Assembly: GCA_037013495.1 (NCBI GenBank)
Contig: CM072803.1
Span: forward strand, 57,177,627 to 57,241,626
Direction: 5' to 3'
Length of the DNA stretch: 64,000 nt
DNA from: Hippophae tibetana
Taxonomy: Eukaryota > Streptophyta > Magnoliopsida > Rosales > Elaeagnaceae
A model generated the notes under the pieces. That model was not told the DNA's origin, searched no databases, and saw nothing but the letters and a program-made list of their open reading frames with translations. Positions 45,430 to 56,219 of the stretch are shown piece by piece. The stretch's first letter is position 1, and each line of letters starts with the position of its first letter. The translations under genes and the position numbers were made by a program.

Positions 45430-47040
45430 TCCTAGTGAGTTATTTGTTGAGTTGCATGCTATTTCTCCTCATATTGTTCCTTCCCATCCCATGGTCACGC
45501 GTTCAAAATTGAGACTATCTTAAACCAAAGGCTTACTTAATCAGTGTTACCTTGTTATCTAAAAATGAGAGTTATGTAGAGGCTAAGGGTATCCTTAAAT
45601 TGGAAGATGCTATGCAAAAAGAGTTTAATGTTTTTTTGGTCAATGAAATTTAGGATCTTATCCCTTGTCCAAATGATTTTGATCCTATTGGTAACAAATG
45701 GTTTCATAGAACCAAGGTGAAGAGTGATAATCTTCTTGAAAAGTACAAGGCTCGTGTTGTAGTTAAGAGGTATGATAAAGTGGATGGAATTGATTATATT
45801 GAAACTTTTTCTCCTATTATCAAGCTTCAAACCATAAGAGCTGTGTTAACTTTAGCTTTTGCTAAAGGGAAAGAGTTGAAGCAACTAGATGTCAATAATG
45901 CATTCTCAATGGAGAATTTCAAGAAATGATGTATATGAAACAACTATTATGCTTTGAAGATGTGAATTGTTCCACTTGGGTATGTAAGTGTAGAAATGCC
46001 TTATATTGTTTGAAACAAGCTCCAAAAATCTTGGTATCAAAAGTTTTGTACTAGCTTGACTAAGTTGAGTTTTATGAATTCTCAATCAAACATTTCTTTG
46101 TTTATGCATCAAATCAGTGTTTATCTCATAGTCACATTAATCTATATGGATCATATTATTCTAATAGGGAGTAGCATTGAATTGTGTCAAAACTGTTTGT
46201 ATGGTTGTATAACATGTTTTCATTTAAAGACCATAGACATTTTCATTTCTTTCTTAGAATTAAGGTTGTGAGATATGGTGATAAATTGCATTTGACTTAG
46301 ACAGTGTATATCACAATCTACTTAACAAGGCTGGCCTTACAAGAAGTAAACCACTAAAGACAACCATGGGTTCAAAGCCTATTTTGTTTAAATTTGAATG
46401 CCAACCTTAAATGGTCCTACACACTATATGTGTGTTGTAGAAACTCTACAATATTTCTTGTTCACTAGGCTTGAAATAGCCTATATAGTTAGTAGGTTAT
46501 GCCAATTCTTGCATACACCAATAGTTTTTCATTAGCAAGCTACAAAGAGAATTTTATGATATCTAAAGGGAATATCTCATATGGCTCAATTCTTCCAAAA
46601 CCATATGAACTTGGACTTATTAGGTTTATTGATTTAGATTGGGCTTCATGTCCAGATGATAGAAAGACTAATTGGGGGATGGCATTTATTTTAGTGACAA
46701 TCTTGTGTCTTGGGTGGCCTAAAAATAAATAGTGGTCGAAAGCTCGAGCACATAAGCATAATATACGGCTTTAGTGGGTTGTAGAGATTATATTGCTTCA
46801 GTGTATACTAAAAGAGCTGTAGGTAAAGGAAACTCATGTGCTTGAACTTTTTAATGATAATATTATTACAAAAAACTTGTCTGCCAACCCAATAATGCAT
46901 GTACGAATGAAGCATATGTAAATAGACTTCCATTTCATCTGTGATCTAATAGTGTAAGAAAAGCTTGATGTTAGATATGCCCTTTCCAATGAACAAGTTG
47001 TAGATGCATTCATCCAACCCATGGGGAAGACTCATTTCAG
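45430..47040 (+). pseudogene. copia reverse transcriptase and RNase H, 3' half of an element
   Basis: Pieces in order on the plus strand: HPMVTRSK (45490), EDAMQKEFNVF, PIGNKWFHRTKVKSDN, YKARVVVKRYDKVDGIDYIE, TFSPIIKLQTIRAVLTLA, LKQLDVNNAFS (RT fingers and palm start), CRNALYCLKQAPKSW, and YMDHIILIG where YVDD is expected. Then at 46620-46730 DLDWASCPDDRKTNWGMAF (RNase H) and near 46990 VVDAFIQPMGKTHF, the usual C-terminal end. The second catalytic Asp of the YVDD box is replaced by His, and there are stops and shifts. Gag, protease and integrase are missing. Confidence 0.87.
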
Positions 47041-47139
47041 TGCAAACAAAATTAAATTCAGGGTGCTTCCAACCCTATATGTTTGAAATGAGATCCTAGA
47101 CTAAAATTCATAGTATGAGCTTCTACTTCTACACACTTA

Positions 47140-47300
47140 TAGAGGATATTATATCATTGCATAGTTAGTTAGTAACAAACTATACATAGTTTACTATATA
47201 ACTAAGCTACTATAAATACTCATGTACTAATAAACTAACAAATATACCACCAAAGTATTATGAAAGTTGCATACATACCATCTAACTTTCTCTCATGAAG
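47140..47300 (+). repeat. probable 3' LTR of the plus-strand copia fragment
   Basis: After the coding end come TAGTTAGTTAGTAAC, ACTATAAATACTCATG (TATA-like) and AATAAACTAAC, the layout of short plant copia LTRs. The ends are not fixed because the 5' partner is missing. 47300-48020 shows no gene. Confidence 0.35.
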
Positions 47301-48030
47301 AATATAGCATTGAAGTATTATAATTGTTAAAAACAGTCCATCCACTACAACTTGAAGTGAATAAACTAAATTAACTAATGTTTATATTTTAAACATATTT
47401 CACTCTTTTAAAAAAAAATTATCTACTTTATTCTATACTTTCTCTCAAATTAAGTCTCAATTTATTTGAGTTGTAAATGTTGATTTTGAATATTTTTTTC
47501 GTAATATGATTATTTTTATAATTACTGTGGAAGCAATTGGTATGGGTAGATAGCCAAATTAATAATTTAATTGAATATAAAGATAACTATTAACATATAG
47601 TAAGTTGCCTATATCATTACCAGTCTTTGAAGGCCTACTCTCAATGGATTTTGAACGAACGTGTTGGAGTTCTTGTAGATTAACATAGTTTAATTATTTC
47701 ATTAGAATAAGTATTTGTCTAACAAAATTATCATTTTAATATCTATATTTATATTGATATTAATGACACATAAATTATCAACATATAAAACTAACCGTAT
47801 GTATTGGTGAAATAATTAAATCATAAATATTTATGTATTGAAATACAACATTGTTTAATTATTGTTAGAGAGCGAGCTTAAAGACTAATTTTCTTAGTTA
47901 AAGATGAACAAGACTTGACATTTAATTAATTCTTTAATTAAAATATCAATCTTGTAAATCAAATAATTATTCAAAAAAACATGAGATTAAACTCTCAAAG
48001 TTATAATTGTTATTTACTTGATATAACCAT

Positions 48031-48090
48031 TTTTAGAAATAAGTCAATAAATGGAAAAACAAAATATGGATAGTAAAGTTGTATGTTGAT
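48031..48090 (-). repeat. 3' LTR, internally deleted to 60 bp, with polypurine tract
   Basis: It matches both ends of the 5' LTR: on the plus strand AAATAAGTCAA at its left and ATGGATAG-AAAGTTG near its right. The roughly 235 bp between are lost. The polypurine tract on the minus strand (TTTGAGGGGAT, about 48091-48101) borders it. Confidence 0.65.
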
Positions 48091-48096
48091 ATCCCC

Positions 48097-48303
48097 TCAA
48101 ATTGATGCAGGTTGATCAACAAGCATCAATTTGCTACTTAGGAAAAAATGTTGACGATGAGTAAGAGCCTTAGTGAATATATCAGTAATTTGTAGTCCAG
48201 TGGAAATGTGTAGAAGTGTGATAATACAGACTTTAAAAGCTTCACAGATAAAGTGATAGTCGACTTCAATATGCTTTTTGCGTTCATGATAGAAAGGATT
48301 CAC
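48097..48303 (-). pseudogene. copia RNase H C-terminal end
   Basis: The frame reads NPFYHERKKHIEVDYHFICE, ISTGLQITDIFTKALTHRQH and FFLSSKLMLVDQPASI, the conserved C-terminus of copia polyproteins (NP.FHERTKHIEVD...ADIFTKAL), ending at the natural end next to the polypurine tract. Confidence 0.9.
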
Positions 48304-49330
48304 TATGATCTAAATAGAACTTGTATTATTAATATGTCAAGGTGTAGGATCAATCTTAGAGAATTCTAACTCAACAAGCAAACCTTGAATACAAATAATT
48401 TCATAACAAGAAAGAGACATTTCTCGTTACTCAAATTATGTAGATGACTTAGAAACTTTGTCTTGCTTCTTATTCTTTCAAGAAATCAATGCATCACCTA
48501 AGAACACGCACCAACCAATGATGAAGTGATATGTATCAGCACAACCAACCTAATCAGTATCACTATAAGTAATAAGACAATGATAATTTCCTATAGGAAA
48601 GAATAAGCCATAGGAAGAAGTGCCTTAAACATAGCCTATGATCCTACATATAGTAGCCGAATGAAGATGATGAGGAGTTTGAAGAAATTGGCTTACTTAT
48701 TGTACAATAAAAGAAATATTTGGTCTAATGATGGTGAGATAGACAAGGCTATCCACTAATTTTTGATATAAATTGAGATCTACAAGTAAGTCATCCTCCT
48801 CTTTGTGAAGCATGACATTTAATTCCATGGGAGTATTGACATAGGTAGCTTCTTACAGTCTAGCTGTAGCCACCAAATCACTAGCATACTTATGTTGATT
48901 TAGTGAAATACTAGAGGGATTATGATGCACCTCAATATCTTTCATATGAAAGGATTTTGAGAAGTGGGTTATGAGCTGGACAAGTAATGTAGAATCAAAA
49001 CTAGTGATCACAATATCATCAACATAATCCAAAAGGACAACAATACTAATATTTGATTTTCAAAGAAATAATGAAGTGTCATACTTGCTTTACTTGAAGG
49101 AAAATTGTAATAAAGTGGTTTGAAATTTATCAAACTAGGTCTGTAAGTTTGTTTGAGACCATATAGAAAGAAACAAAATTTACACATCATAGAGGTCCAA
49201 GAGAGAAATAATACTGGAGGTGGCTTCATATAAATACACTCTTTAATATCTCCATGAAGTAAAGCATTCTTAACATCCATCGAATGTAGTGGCCAATCAT
49301 TGGAAGGAGCAAGATCTAGGATCATTCAAA
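48304..49330 (-). pseudogene. copia reverse transcriptase
   Basis: 49008-49325 reads SNDWPLHSMDVKNALLHGDI, KECIYMKPPP and CKFCFFLYGLKQTYRPSLIN, the RT palm with the first catalytic Asp (MDVKNA). The YVDD region follows as a decayed stretch near 49010 (FWIMLMIL in this frame). From 48304 to 49000 only short, shifted pieces of the RT thumb and RNase H remain. Confidence 0.85.
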
Positions 49331-50456
49331 CAATAGTTATCTTAACCACAGAAGCAAAGGTCTCCTCATAATTGACACCATATTACTAATTGTTCCCAAG
49401 GATAACAAGCCAAGCTTTATATTAGTCCAAACTTCCATATGAGTGAACCTTGATTGAGTAAACCCATTTATAACCCAGAGGAACTATAGTGGAAGGACAC
49501 AACTTAATTTCCTAAGTGTGATTGGCCTTTAGAGTGGAAATTTCATCCTATATAGCTTGTCGCCAATAGTTATACTTGACAGCATGTGAGTAGCATGTGG
49601 GAATAAAAAAATGGACTATGCAATAGTAAGAGCTGAAATAGAATTTCCTGAAGAAAACCCATACCTATCCGTGGTTACAGACACTCGAGAAAAGTGACAT
49701 ACCAAAGGCTTTGGAGGTGTTACACCTGACTGAATTCAATGCATGTTAGGATTAGATATATGATGAGCCACTAAAAGACACTGTGCACAAGAATTAACTT
49801 AAGAAATATTTAAGAACTACTTCTTGAGGGAGGGGAGGACCATAATAGAAGAAGAGGGCACACATGACATAGGAAAAAATGTTGATTTTTAAAGAAAATA
49901 ACATTCCTAGAAATACATATATGATGTATTGTAGGATCATAGCAAAAAAATCCCTTTCGACACACATTATATCCTAAGAATTCTCATCTAACAAATTGAG
50001 TAGATAATTTATGTTGCTCATGAAAAGGTAAATGAACAAAACATACATAGCCAAAGATACAATTATCGTAACTAGGTTGCTTAACAAATAAGCAAAAATA
50101 GGGAGACTACATGTGTAAAACTTAATAAGGTAAACGATTAATCAAGTAAGTAGTAGTTTTTAGAGAATCAACCCAAAACATGGATGGATAGAAGATTCTA
50201 ATAATAGAGTATGTACCATATCAAGAAGATAACAATTTTTGCATTCGACTACTCTATTTTGTTATGGAGTAGCAAAACATGAACATTGATGGATAATATT
50301 TTTAGACGCCATGAATTCCAGAAACTCATTGGACAAATATTCACCACCAAAATCTATGCATAATGACTTAATATTCGCGTAAAATGGATTTTCAACATAC
50401 GCTAAAAACTTAATGAAAGTACAAAAAACCTCAGATTTAGAACGAAGAAAATAAAC
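49331..50456 (-). pseudogene. decayed copia integrase core and RT N-terminal region
   Basis: Position between the integrase zinc finger and the reverse transcriptase shows what this should encode. Short frames with stops run throughout, and no long frame survives. I could place it only by context and by scattered matches such as the GVKYNWRQAIQDE-like segment near 49560. Confidence 0.5.
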
Positions 50457-50850
50457 CTAAGTGAATCTGCTATGATCATTAATGAAAGTCACATAGTATT
50501 TTAATTTTTCATGTGGACTAACTAGGGAAGGTTCCCAAACATCACTATGGATAAGATCAAAGTAGTGAAAAACTCTACTAGCAAGCAAAGGAAATGGAAG
50601 AATTTTGCTTTTACCAAGTTTACAAGAATCACACTCAAGAGAGAAAGAAGAACGTTCTTTATTACCAAGAAAGCCCGAGTTCAATACATGAGATAAGATT
50701 TGAGTATTGGGATGGCCTAAATGAAGATGCCACACCATACTCAAATCAGGAACATTATTACAAGTAAAAGACTTAATAGAAGAAACAGGAGAAAATGCTA
50801 GAACAGGTAAAAATAGTGCAAACAAGTGCCCCACTTTAAGTCCTTTCACG
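50457..50850 (-). pseudogene. copia pre-integrase and integrase zinc finger
   Basis: The frame reads VWHLHLGHPNTQILSHVLNS, ECDSCKLGKSKILPF, FDLIHSDVWEPSLVSPHEKL and YYVTFINDHSRFT. The HHCC zinc ligands are present, as is the first catalytic Asp region (HSDVW) of the integrase, but the usual Gly after DVW is Glu. Confidence 0.9.
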
Positions 50851-50863
50851 ATCGGCTCCCTTG

Positions 50864-51130
50864 TTACCTGACCTTGCATAGCACAACCAAAAAAATAACA
50901 GCACAACTGTTATCAACTAATTGACCAATAGAAATGAGATTCATGCAAAACTGAGGAGCAAGAAACACATTAGTAAATGTAGAAGAGACATTTCCAATAG
51001 TATCGATTGGCAAAGGATTGACATTGGCTATTTGAATGATAGATTGGCCATCATAGGGATGAATATGAGATAGAGTATTGAGAGTATTCATCATGTGATT
51101 AGAAGCCCCCGAGTCTGCATACCAAAGTGT
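50864..51130 (-). pseudogene. copia aspartic protease
   Basis: From about 51130 the minus strand reads TLWYADSGASNHMMNTLNTL; DSGASNHM is the active site. It continues with IANVNPLPIDTIGNVSSTF and FLAPQFCMNLISIGQLVDN, typical of copia proteases. A stop and a frame change separate it from the integrase part. Confidence 0.9.
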
Positions 51131-51255
51131 AGAAATAATTTTTACCTTGAAACCTCATCGTAGATAATGCTAAAATTAGCATTTATTGCACCATTTCAGG
51201 GATGTAGTAAGTTACTATAGAAAGTGCAAGATCAAAGAAAGCACTTGAGAAAGAG

Positions 51256-52240
51256 CTATGTGCTATAGAAATAGTTGTTAGAGGATCGGTAACAAAAGTC
51301 TGAATCGTTTGGCCTTGGCAATTTTAGGGGCAGATACAACATTTTTGATAATATGACCTTTTTCTTGCAATGAAAACAATATTTGTTAAGACATTTGGCA
51401 GTAATTAGCCCATATTCTTTGCAGTAGAAACATTGCAGATTTTTAAAAATCACAGGTGATCCACTTCCTTGAGCAGCATAAGCCATAGTTGTTATCTTAG
51501 AACTAACATTAGATTATTTTAAACTAGCTTGAGTACCAACATGTTATTCATTACGAAGAAACTCACCAAAACAAATATCAAGACAGGGGACATGAGATTT
51601 ATTTAGTAGAGAGGAGCAAACTAATTCATATTCCAGGAGTACTTTCATAAGAAATTGATCATGCAACTTAGTCTTGTGAAGATTCTAAATAGTTAAAAAA
51701 GTAATAATTGGAACACCTACTATAACCAAATTAGCATGTTCATACCAAAGAGTCAAAAATATCGATTAATAGTCTTGGATGAAAAGACTACCATATTGAA
51801 ACATGAAAATCACATATTCTACATGAAAGCAAAAAGCATCATTATCTTGATGATAAAACTTATTCAAATAATTCCATATGGATTGAGTGGAGCGATGAGC
51901 CCACAAGTTGGTGATGATATGTGGCTCCATCGAACCAAGAAGCCAAGACATGATTCGAGCATCAAACACATCCTAAGAAGGAAAAGACACAACTTCCTTG
52001 GATTTGTTAGTGTTAGATGTTGGTGCAACATCTGTGCCATCAATATAGCCCCAAATGTCTTTTTCCTTGAGGAAAAGTTCAAACTGAAAAGCCCAGATAG
52101 AGTAATTTTGGCTGTAAACCTGACACACATTGGTGCAACGTCAATTGCAAATAAATGGAACCTGAGGCAAAGCAAAAAAAATCCAAAAAAATAAAGGAAC
52201 CAAGAGAAGGACCTTAAACAAAGAATGCTGAAGGTCACCA
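51256..52240 (-). pseudogene. copia gag with zinc knuckles
   Basis: 51766-51969 reads MSWLLGSMEPHIITNLWAHR, IWNYLNKFYHQDNDAFCFH and EYVIFMFQYGSLFIQDY, the UBN2-type gag. 51256-51486 reads CFYCKEYGLITAKCLNKYCF, a zinc knuckle whose His is replaced by Leu. The region 51490-51760 joins them in other frames, and 51970-52240 is the gag start in pieces. Confidence 0.82.
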
Positions 52241-52440
52241 CTCTAGTAGAAAATTCTCATAAAATTCTTAGAAAATTCCCAAAAAAATGTCAATGAAGAT
52301 TTTCTTAGAAATAAAATATCAAAAAAGTGAAGTGATGACGTTGGTTCTTGAGACAGTAGAACCAGAAGGTGTCGAGATATGCTGTAGAGACTTAGAAGAC
52401 GCTGACATATGAAACCGAAAAGAGAAAAAAAATGATTCAA

Positions 52441-52456
52441 CCTTGCTCTGATACCA
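52441..52456 (-). other. canonical copia primer-binding site (initiator tRNA-Met)
   Basis: The minus strand reads TGGTATCAGAGCAAGG, matching the plant copia primer site without change at TGGTATCAGAGC, directly after the terminal CA of the 5' LTR. Confidence 0.95.
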
Positions 52457-52751
52457 TGTCAAAAATAAGTCAAAAATTCTATATGAAATGGTCGAATTGT
52501 TGGCCTTGTGATTTCTCTTCTCTATTATATAAATTGTACAAAAGAATTATATACATGAAAAAACTATGTATTTGCTCATATTATCTCTACATAATCTGTC
52601 AAATATTAAGCTAATTAAAATAACCATAAATTAAGGAAACAAATTGGAAACATGCAAATTTTGAAATAAATGGAAATAAATATAATAAAAAAAATATGGA
52701 AACAAATCTTGGAATAAATGAAAAAAATATGGACAACAAAGCTATCCATTG
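52457..52751 (-). repeat. 5' LTR of the complete copia element (295 bp)
   Basis: Bordered by the primer site at 52456 and by the duplicated ATAACCAT at 52752. On the minus strand it ends ...TTTTTGACA. It contains a TATA-like TATATAATAG region and A/T-rich tracts. Its terminal parts match the short 3' LTR. Confidence 0.75.
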
Positions 52752-52924
52752 ATAACCATTACTTGTAGATTGATCCTACACAACTAGTTTATTATTAGAT
52801 ATAGGTGAATATTTCATTTTACCTTATTAATTGCCTTATTACATAGCTATATGTGATTATATCACTACATTGAGCGTAGCTAAACAAACACATGAATCAT
52901 TAAACTAAGGGATTGGTATCTAGC

Positions 52925-53090
52925 ATCTGAAAAATACAGAATGAATTCTATATCTTGTAAGATAATCTCCCAACCAATTGTAACAACATCACACCATGAT
53001 ACAAGTAATATTATCTTACTACTATAAGCATTTTGGACAAAGTCAAATATCATACTACTATAAAAGGATTAAATTAAGATCAACGTTCCC
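52925..53090. repeat. dispersed repeat, second copy of 36820-37000
   Basis: Aligns with 36820-37000 in the same orientation, and here lies immediately upstream of a gypsy gag with a TATAAATAG at about 53102. This suggests it is an LTR or leader piece of that gypsy family. Confidence 0.55.
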
Positions 53091-53111
53091 AAGAGCTTGG
53101 ATTATAAATAG

Positions 53112-53486
53112 ATGAAAGGCCAAGTAACACACATGCTACACTTTAAGACAACTATTGCTTTTCTAAGTCTCTCTCGAGACAAGCAAGACATTATAATGTG
53201 TAGGCTCTTTGTATATACCCTATGCAATGGAGTGCAAAAATGGTTCAACAATTTGGCACATCACACCATCACCTCTTTTGTACAATTTGCAAAGATGGTC
53301 ATCACAAATTATGCAAGAAATAACTCTATGAGAAAGGAGTCTCACCATCTTTTATCCATAACTCAAGGAAGTGAAAAACCTGTGGAGGAAAACATGAAGA
53401 AATTCATAGAAGAAAAACTAGATATAACAAACTATCCCTGTTCCGTAGCAATCGAGGAATTTAGGATAGGACTATTGAGAAGTTAA
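53112..53486 (+). pseudogene. gypsy gag (Retrotrans_gag)
   Basis: The 124-residue open frame reads HMLHFKTTIAFLSLSRDKQD, CRLFVYTLCNGVQKWFNNLA, TSFVQFAKMVITNYARNNSM, HHLLSITQGSEKPVEENMKK and FIEEKLDI. This matches the Retrotrans_gag core (Y-F-T-L-G-A-WF-L and F--F-R--Q of capsid). It is uninterrupted here but ends in stops right after, so it is a fragment of a longer gag. Confidence 0.85.
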
Positions 53487-54029
53487 AATTTGTTTTATAG
53501 AATTGAAAAAGACTGTGCCCCGTACCATGGAAGAAAAACATGAGAATCAAGGAAGTTTTCTAATCTTGAACTCAAGATAAGGCTTGGTAGGAAAAGGAAA
53601 ATAGTTGTGGAAATTTCTTTGGAAAAGTATAAAAGAAAGCTAAGCCCAAACAAGATGGTCATGGCTAGAAATGAATGATTTACCCCAACCAATAGAAGAG
53701 GATGCCAATAGTTAAGAAATGTCAGACCCTAGGGAAGGGGACCCTTGCTCTTTAGAGAACATCTTCTAAGGGTAAGCTTGGATGAAGTTCGGCTCTAGGG
53801 AAAATATTATATTTATACCTTGCGGTTACCCTTTAAACTTGAAGTTTTATGTTATTGATAGAAAGAGAAAATTCAATATTCCATATATTACATCGATCAA
53901 ATCCTGACTAGTTCTTAGGGAAGATACCCAAAGATAGAAAATCTTGCCTTAAGAATGATAGGGTGGAAGCTACAACATACTTCAACTCACATAATTTAGT
54001 GGATGTCACCTCGCACCCCTTGAAGAGTC

Positions 54030-54440
54030 ATTAAATAAGCCAAAAATTATAGGAAGGTTGGCACAAATTATAAACAAGTTAGGAGAGTATGACATTATAT
54101 TTATACCCAAATCTTTTGTAAAAGCCCAAGTCATTTAGGATTTTGTTGTCGAGTCTAGTAACTCACCTAAGGTTGTTGAAGGGAATCGCATGCCTGAAGT
54201 TTTTAGTATGGAGATCGATAAACTTGAGATGTGGAAAGTGTTCATTGGTGGTGCTTATAATTTCAAAGGAACGGGGCAAGAGTAAGGACTAAGAGAAGTT
54301 ATACTTTACCACGATGGTAACTATTTTGAGTATTCTATAAGAATGGACTTCCAAGTGACCAAAAATGATACAAAATATGAAGCATCTATTTTTGGAGTCA
54401 TGAACTCAAAAAACATTAGGAGTAAGCAATATCATCTTGC
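54030..54440 (+). pseudogene. gypsy RNase H fragment
   Basis: The plus strand reads IIGRLAQIINKLGEYDIIFI and QVI-DFVVESSNSPKVVE (the connection region), then WKVFIGGAYNFKGTGQ, YFEYSIRMDFQVTKNDTKYE and ASIFGVMN, which is RNase H (D-G-S, E-Y-A-L, N-E-A-E-Y-E-A). The first catalytic Asp is lost (VFIGGA where VDGA is usual). The reverse transcriptase that should lie at 53500-54000 is absent or beyond recognition. Confidence 0.82.
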
Positions 54441-54810
54441 ATAACAAGTTTTTATTATCATCTATAGAAAGCATTATCAAAGTTATTACCCTATGGTTTG
54501 TGTCACTCCTTAACTTCCTCAAAATTGGGAGCCTACCCAAGGATAAGACAAAAGCATGAGAAGTCAAGTTAAAAGTTGGACAATAAATGACCCAAGGTGA
54601 AAAGCTATTTAATTAAATAGTCATAGGGCTTAGACTCCTTTGTATAGCCAAAGAGTATTTGGAAGTAATCATAAGTGAAGCACATAACAGAGAGTGTGAC
54701 TCTTATTCTGGTATAAGAAATCTATCTCAATGGATCATGAGATAAGGGTATTATTAGCCAATAATGCTTAATGGTTGTGTGAAGTACACCTAGACATGTA
54801 AGTATCAAAA

Positions 54811-55690
54811 GTGCACTCCTTTATCCTACATGTCTCTAACACAAATGATGGGGTCATAAGTCTAGGGTCATTTTTTAAGTGGGGACTCAATATAGTTGTA
54901 CCATTTCCACAAGGATTGGGTAAGAAGAAGTTCTTACAAATTGCTACAGATTACTTCACAAAATGGATAAAGGCTGAGCCTCTAAGAAGGATAAAAGAGA
55001 AGGAGGTTGTCCAATTCATGTGGAAGAACATGACATGGAAATTTAGTTTACCTAAGGAGATTGTCACCAACACTGGGAAATAGTTCGTAGGCTACAACAT
55101 AAAGAATGTCACCTTAAAGTACCACATAAACTATGCCATTCTACCCTATACTACCCACAAGCGAGTGGCTAAAGAAGAAAATGGAGGCTTTAAAAGGAAA
55201 ATGGATAGAGAAGCTACCTTTAGTATTATAGATAATCAGTACTAGCCCTCAAAGGGTGATTAATGAAATTCCATTCTCTTTGGTCTATTAAATAGGAGAA
55301 ATAATCCCAACAAAGGTGATAGTTCCCACTATAAGGTCAGGCATTATCATGGATTAAAACTAATAAAAAAGGGGGTTGACTTAGTACTAGTTGAAGAAGC
55401 AAAGAATTAAATTGTGAGAAAAACATAAGAAAAAAATATGAGTGTGGCAGAATACTACAACAAAGCCATACATTTCAAGTCATTCTTTACCAGAAATTGA
55501 GTATTAAGAGAAGTTTTCCTTAACAAGAAGGCATGGATGGAAAAAACGTTAGGAGCAAATTGGGAAGGACCTTACTATGAGGAAAATGTAAATCTAGGTG
55601 GAGCTTATATATTGAAAAGTTCACATGGTATAATAGAGAGTATGAGCTAGAGTGCTCGACTCCTCAAGAAACACAACTTTTGATGTATGG
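54811..55690 (+). pseudogene. gypsy integrase fragment
   Basis: 54811-55083 reads VVPFPQGLGKKKFLQIATDY, FTKWIKAEPLRRIKEKEVVQ, FMWKNMTWKFSLPKEIVTNT and GK. This is the integrase core with the first Asp (TDYFTKW), but the second is lost (VTNTG where ISDNG is usual). Pieces of the C-terminal part (HGWKK, W-GPY) follow with stops to about 55690. Confidence 0.85.
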
Positions 55691-55763
55691 GTCAATTTTC
55701 TTGTACTATGCAATGCATATATTGTATTAAAGGGTCATTTTTATAATAGTTGTAGGAATCCAA

Positions 55764-56203
55764 CCATAAATTAAATCATGAGATGGTCACCTCAGTCAAA
55801 AACTAGGTGGAACATTTGGGTATGGATTTTGGTCTTAGGAAGTTGCAATGACTAGCTTCTATCCAAAGCTAAACCATAAATTAAATCATGATCTAATCAT
55901 CTCGATTAGGAACCATGTAGAATGCTCAGGTATAGAATTTGATCCTAGGAAGTTTTCATGGCTAGCTCCAGTCCAAAGCTAAGCCACAAATTAAATCACA
56001 AGCTAATCACCTTGGTCAGGAACTAGGTAGAATGCTTGGGCATGGACTTTGGTCTTAGAAATTAGTAATGGACAGCTTTAGTCCAAAGCTAATCCATAAA
56101 TTAAATCATGTATTGATCACCACAGTTAGGAACTAGGTATAATGTCTGAGCATGGACTTTGGTCCTTGGAAGCTATAATGGCTAGCTCCAGTCCAAAGCT
56201 AAG
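55764..56203. repeat. 4 x 110-bp tandem repeat
   Basis: Exact period 110: CCATAAATTAAATCATG begins at 55764 and 55874, its variants at 55984 and 56094. Each unit contains GG-ACTAGGTAGAATG, GGACTTTGGTC-TAG-A, and GGCTAGCTCCAGTCCAAAGC or close forms. It lies directly after the gypsy integrase end, where the 3' non-coding region or LTR is expected. Confidence 0.92.
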
Positions 56204-56219
56204 CTCATTGAACAAATTC

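Larger units (their letters stand above)
48031..52751 (-). mobile_element. complete decayed copia retrotransposon, 4721 bp, with flanking duplication
   Basis: ATAACCAT occurs immediately outside both ends (48023-48030 and 52752-52759); copia duplications are 5 bp, so part of this match may be chance. The minus-strand order is 5' LTR, canonical primer site, gag, protease, integrase zinc finger, reverse transcriptase, RNase H, polypurine tract, short 3' LTR. All coding parts carry stops or shifts. The 3' LTR is only 60 bp against 295 bp for the 5' LTR. Confidence 0.85.
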
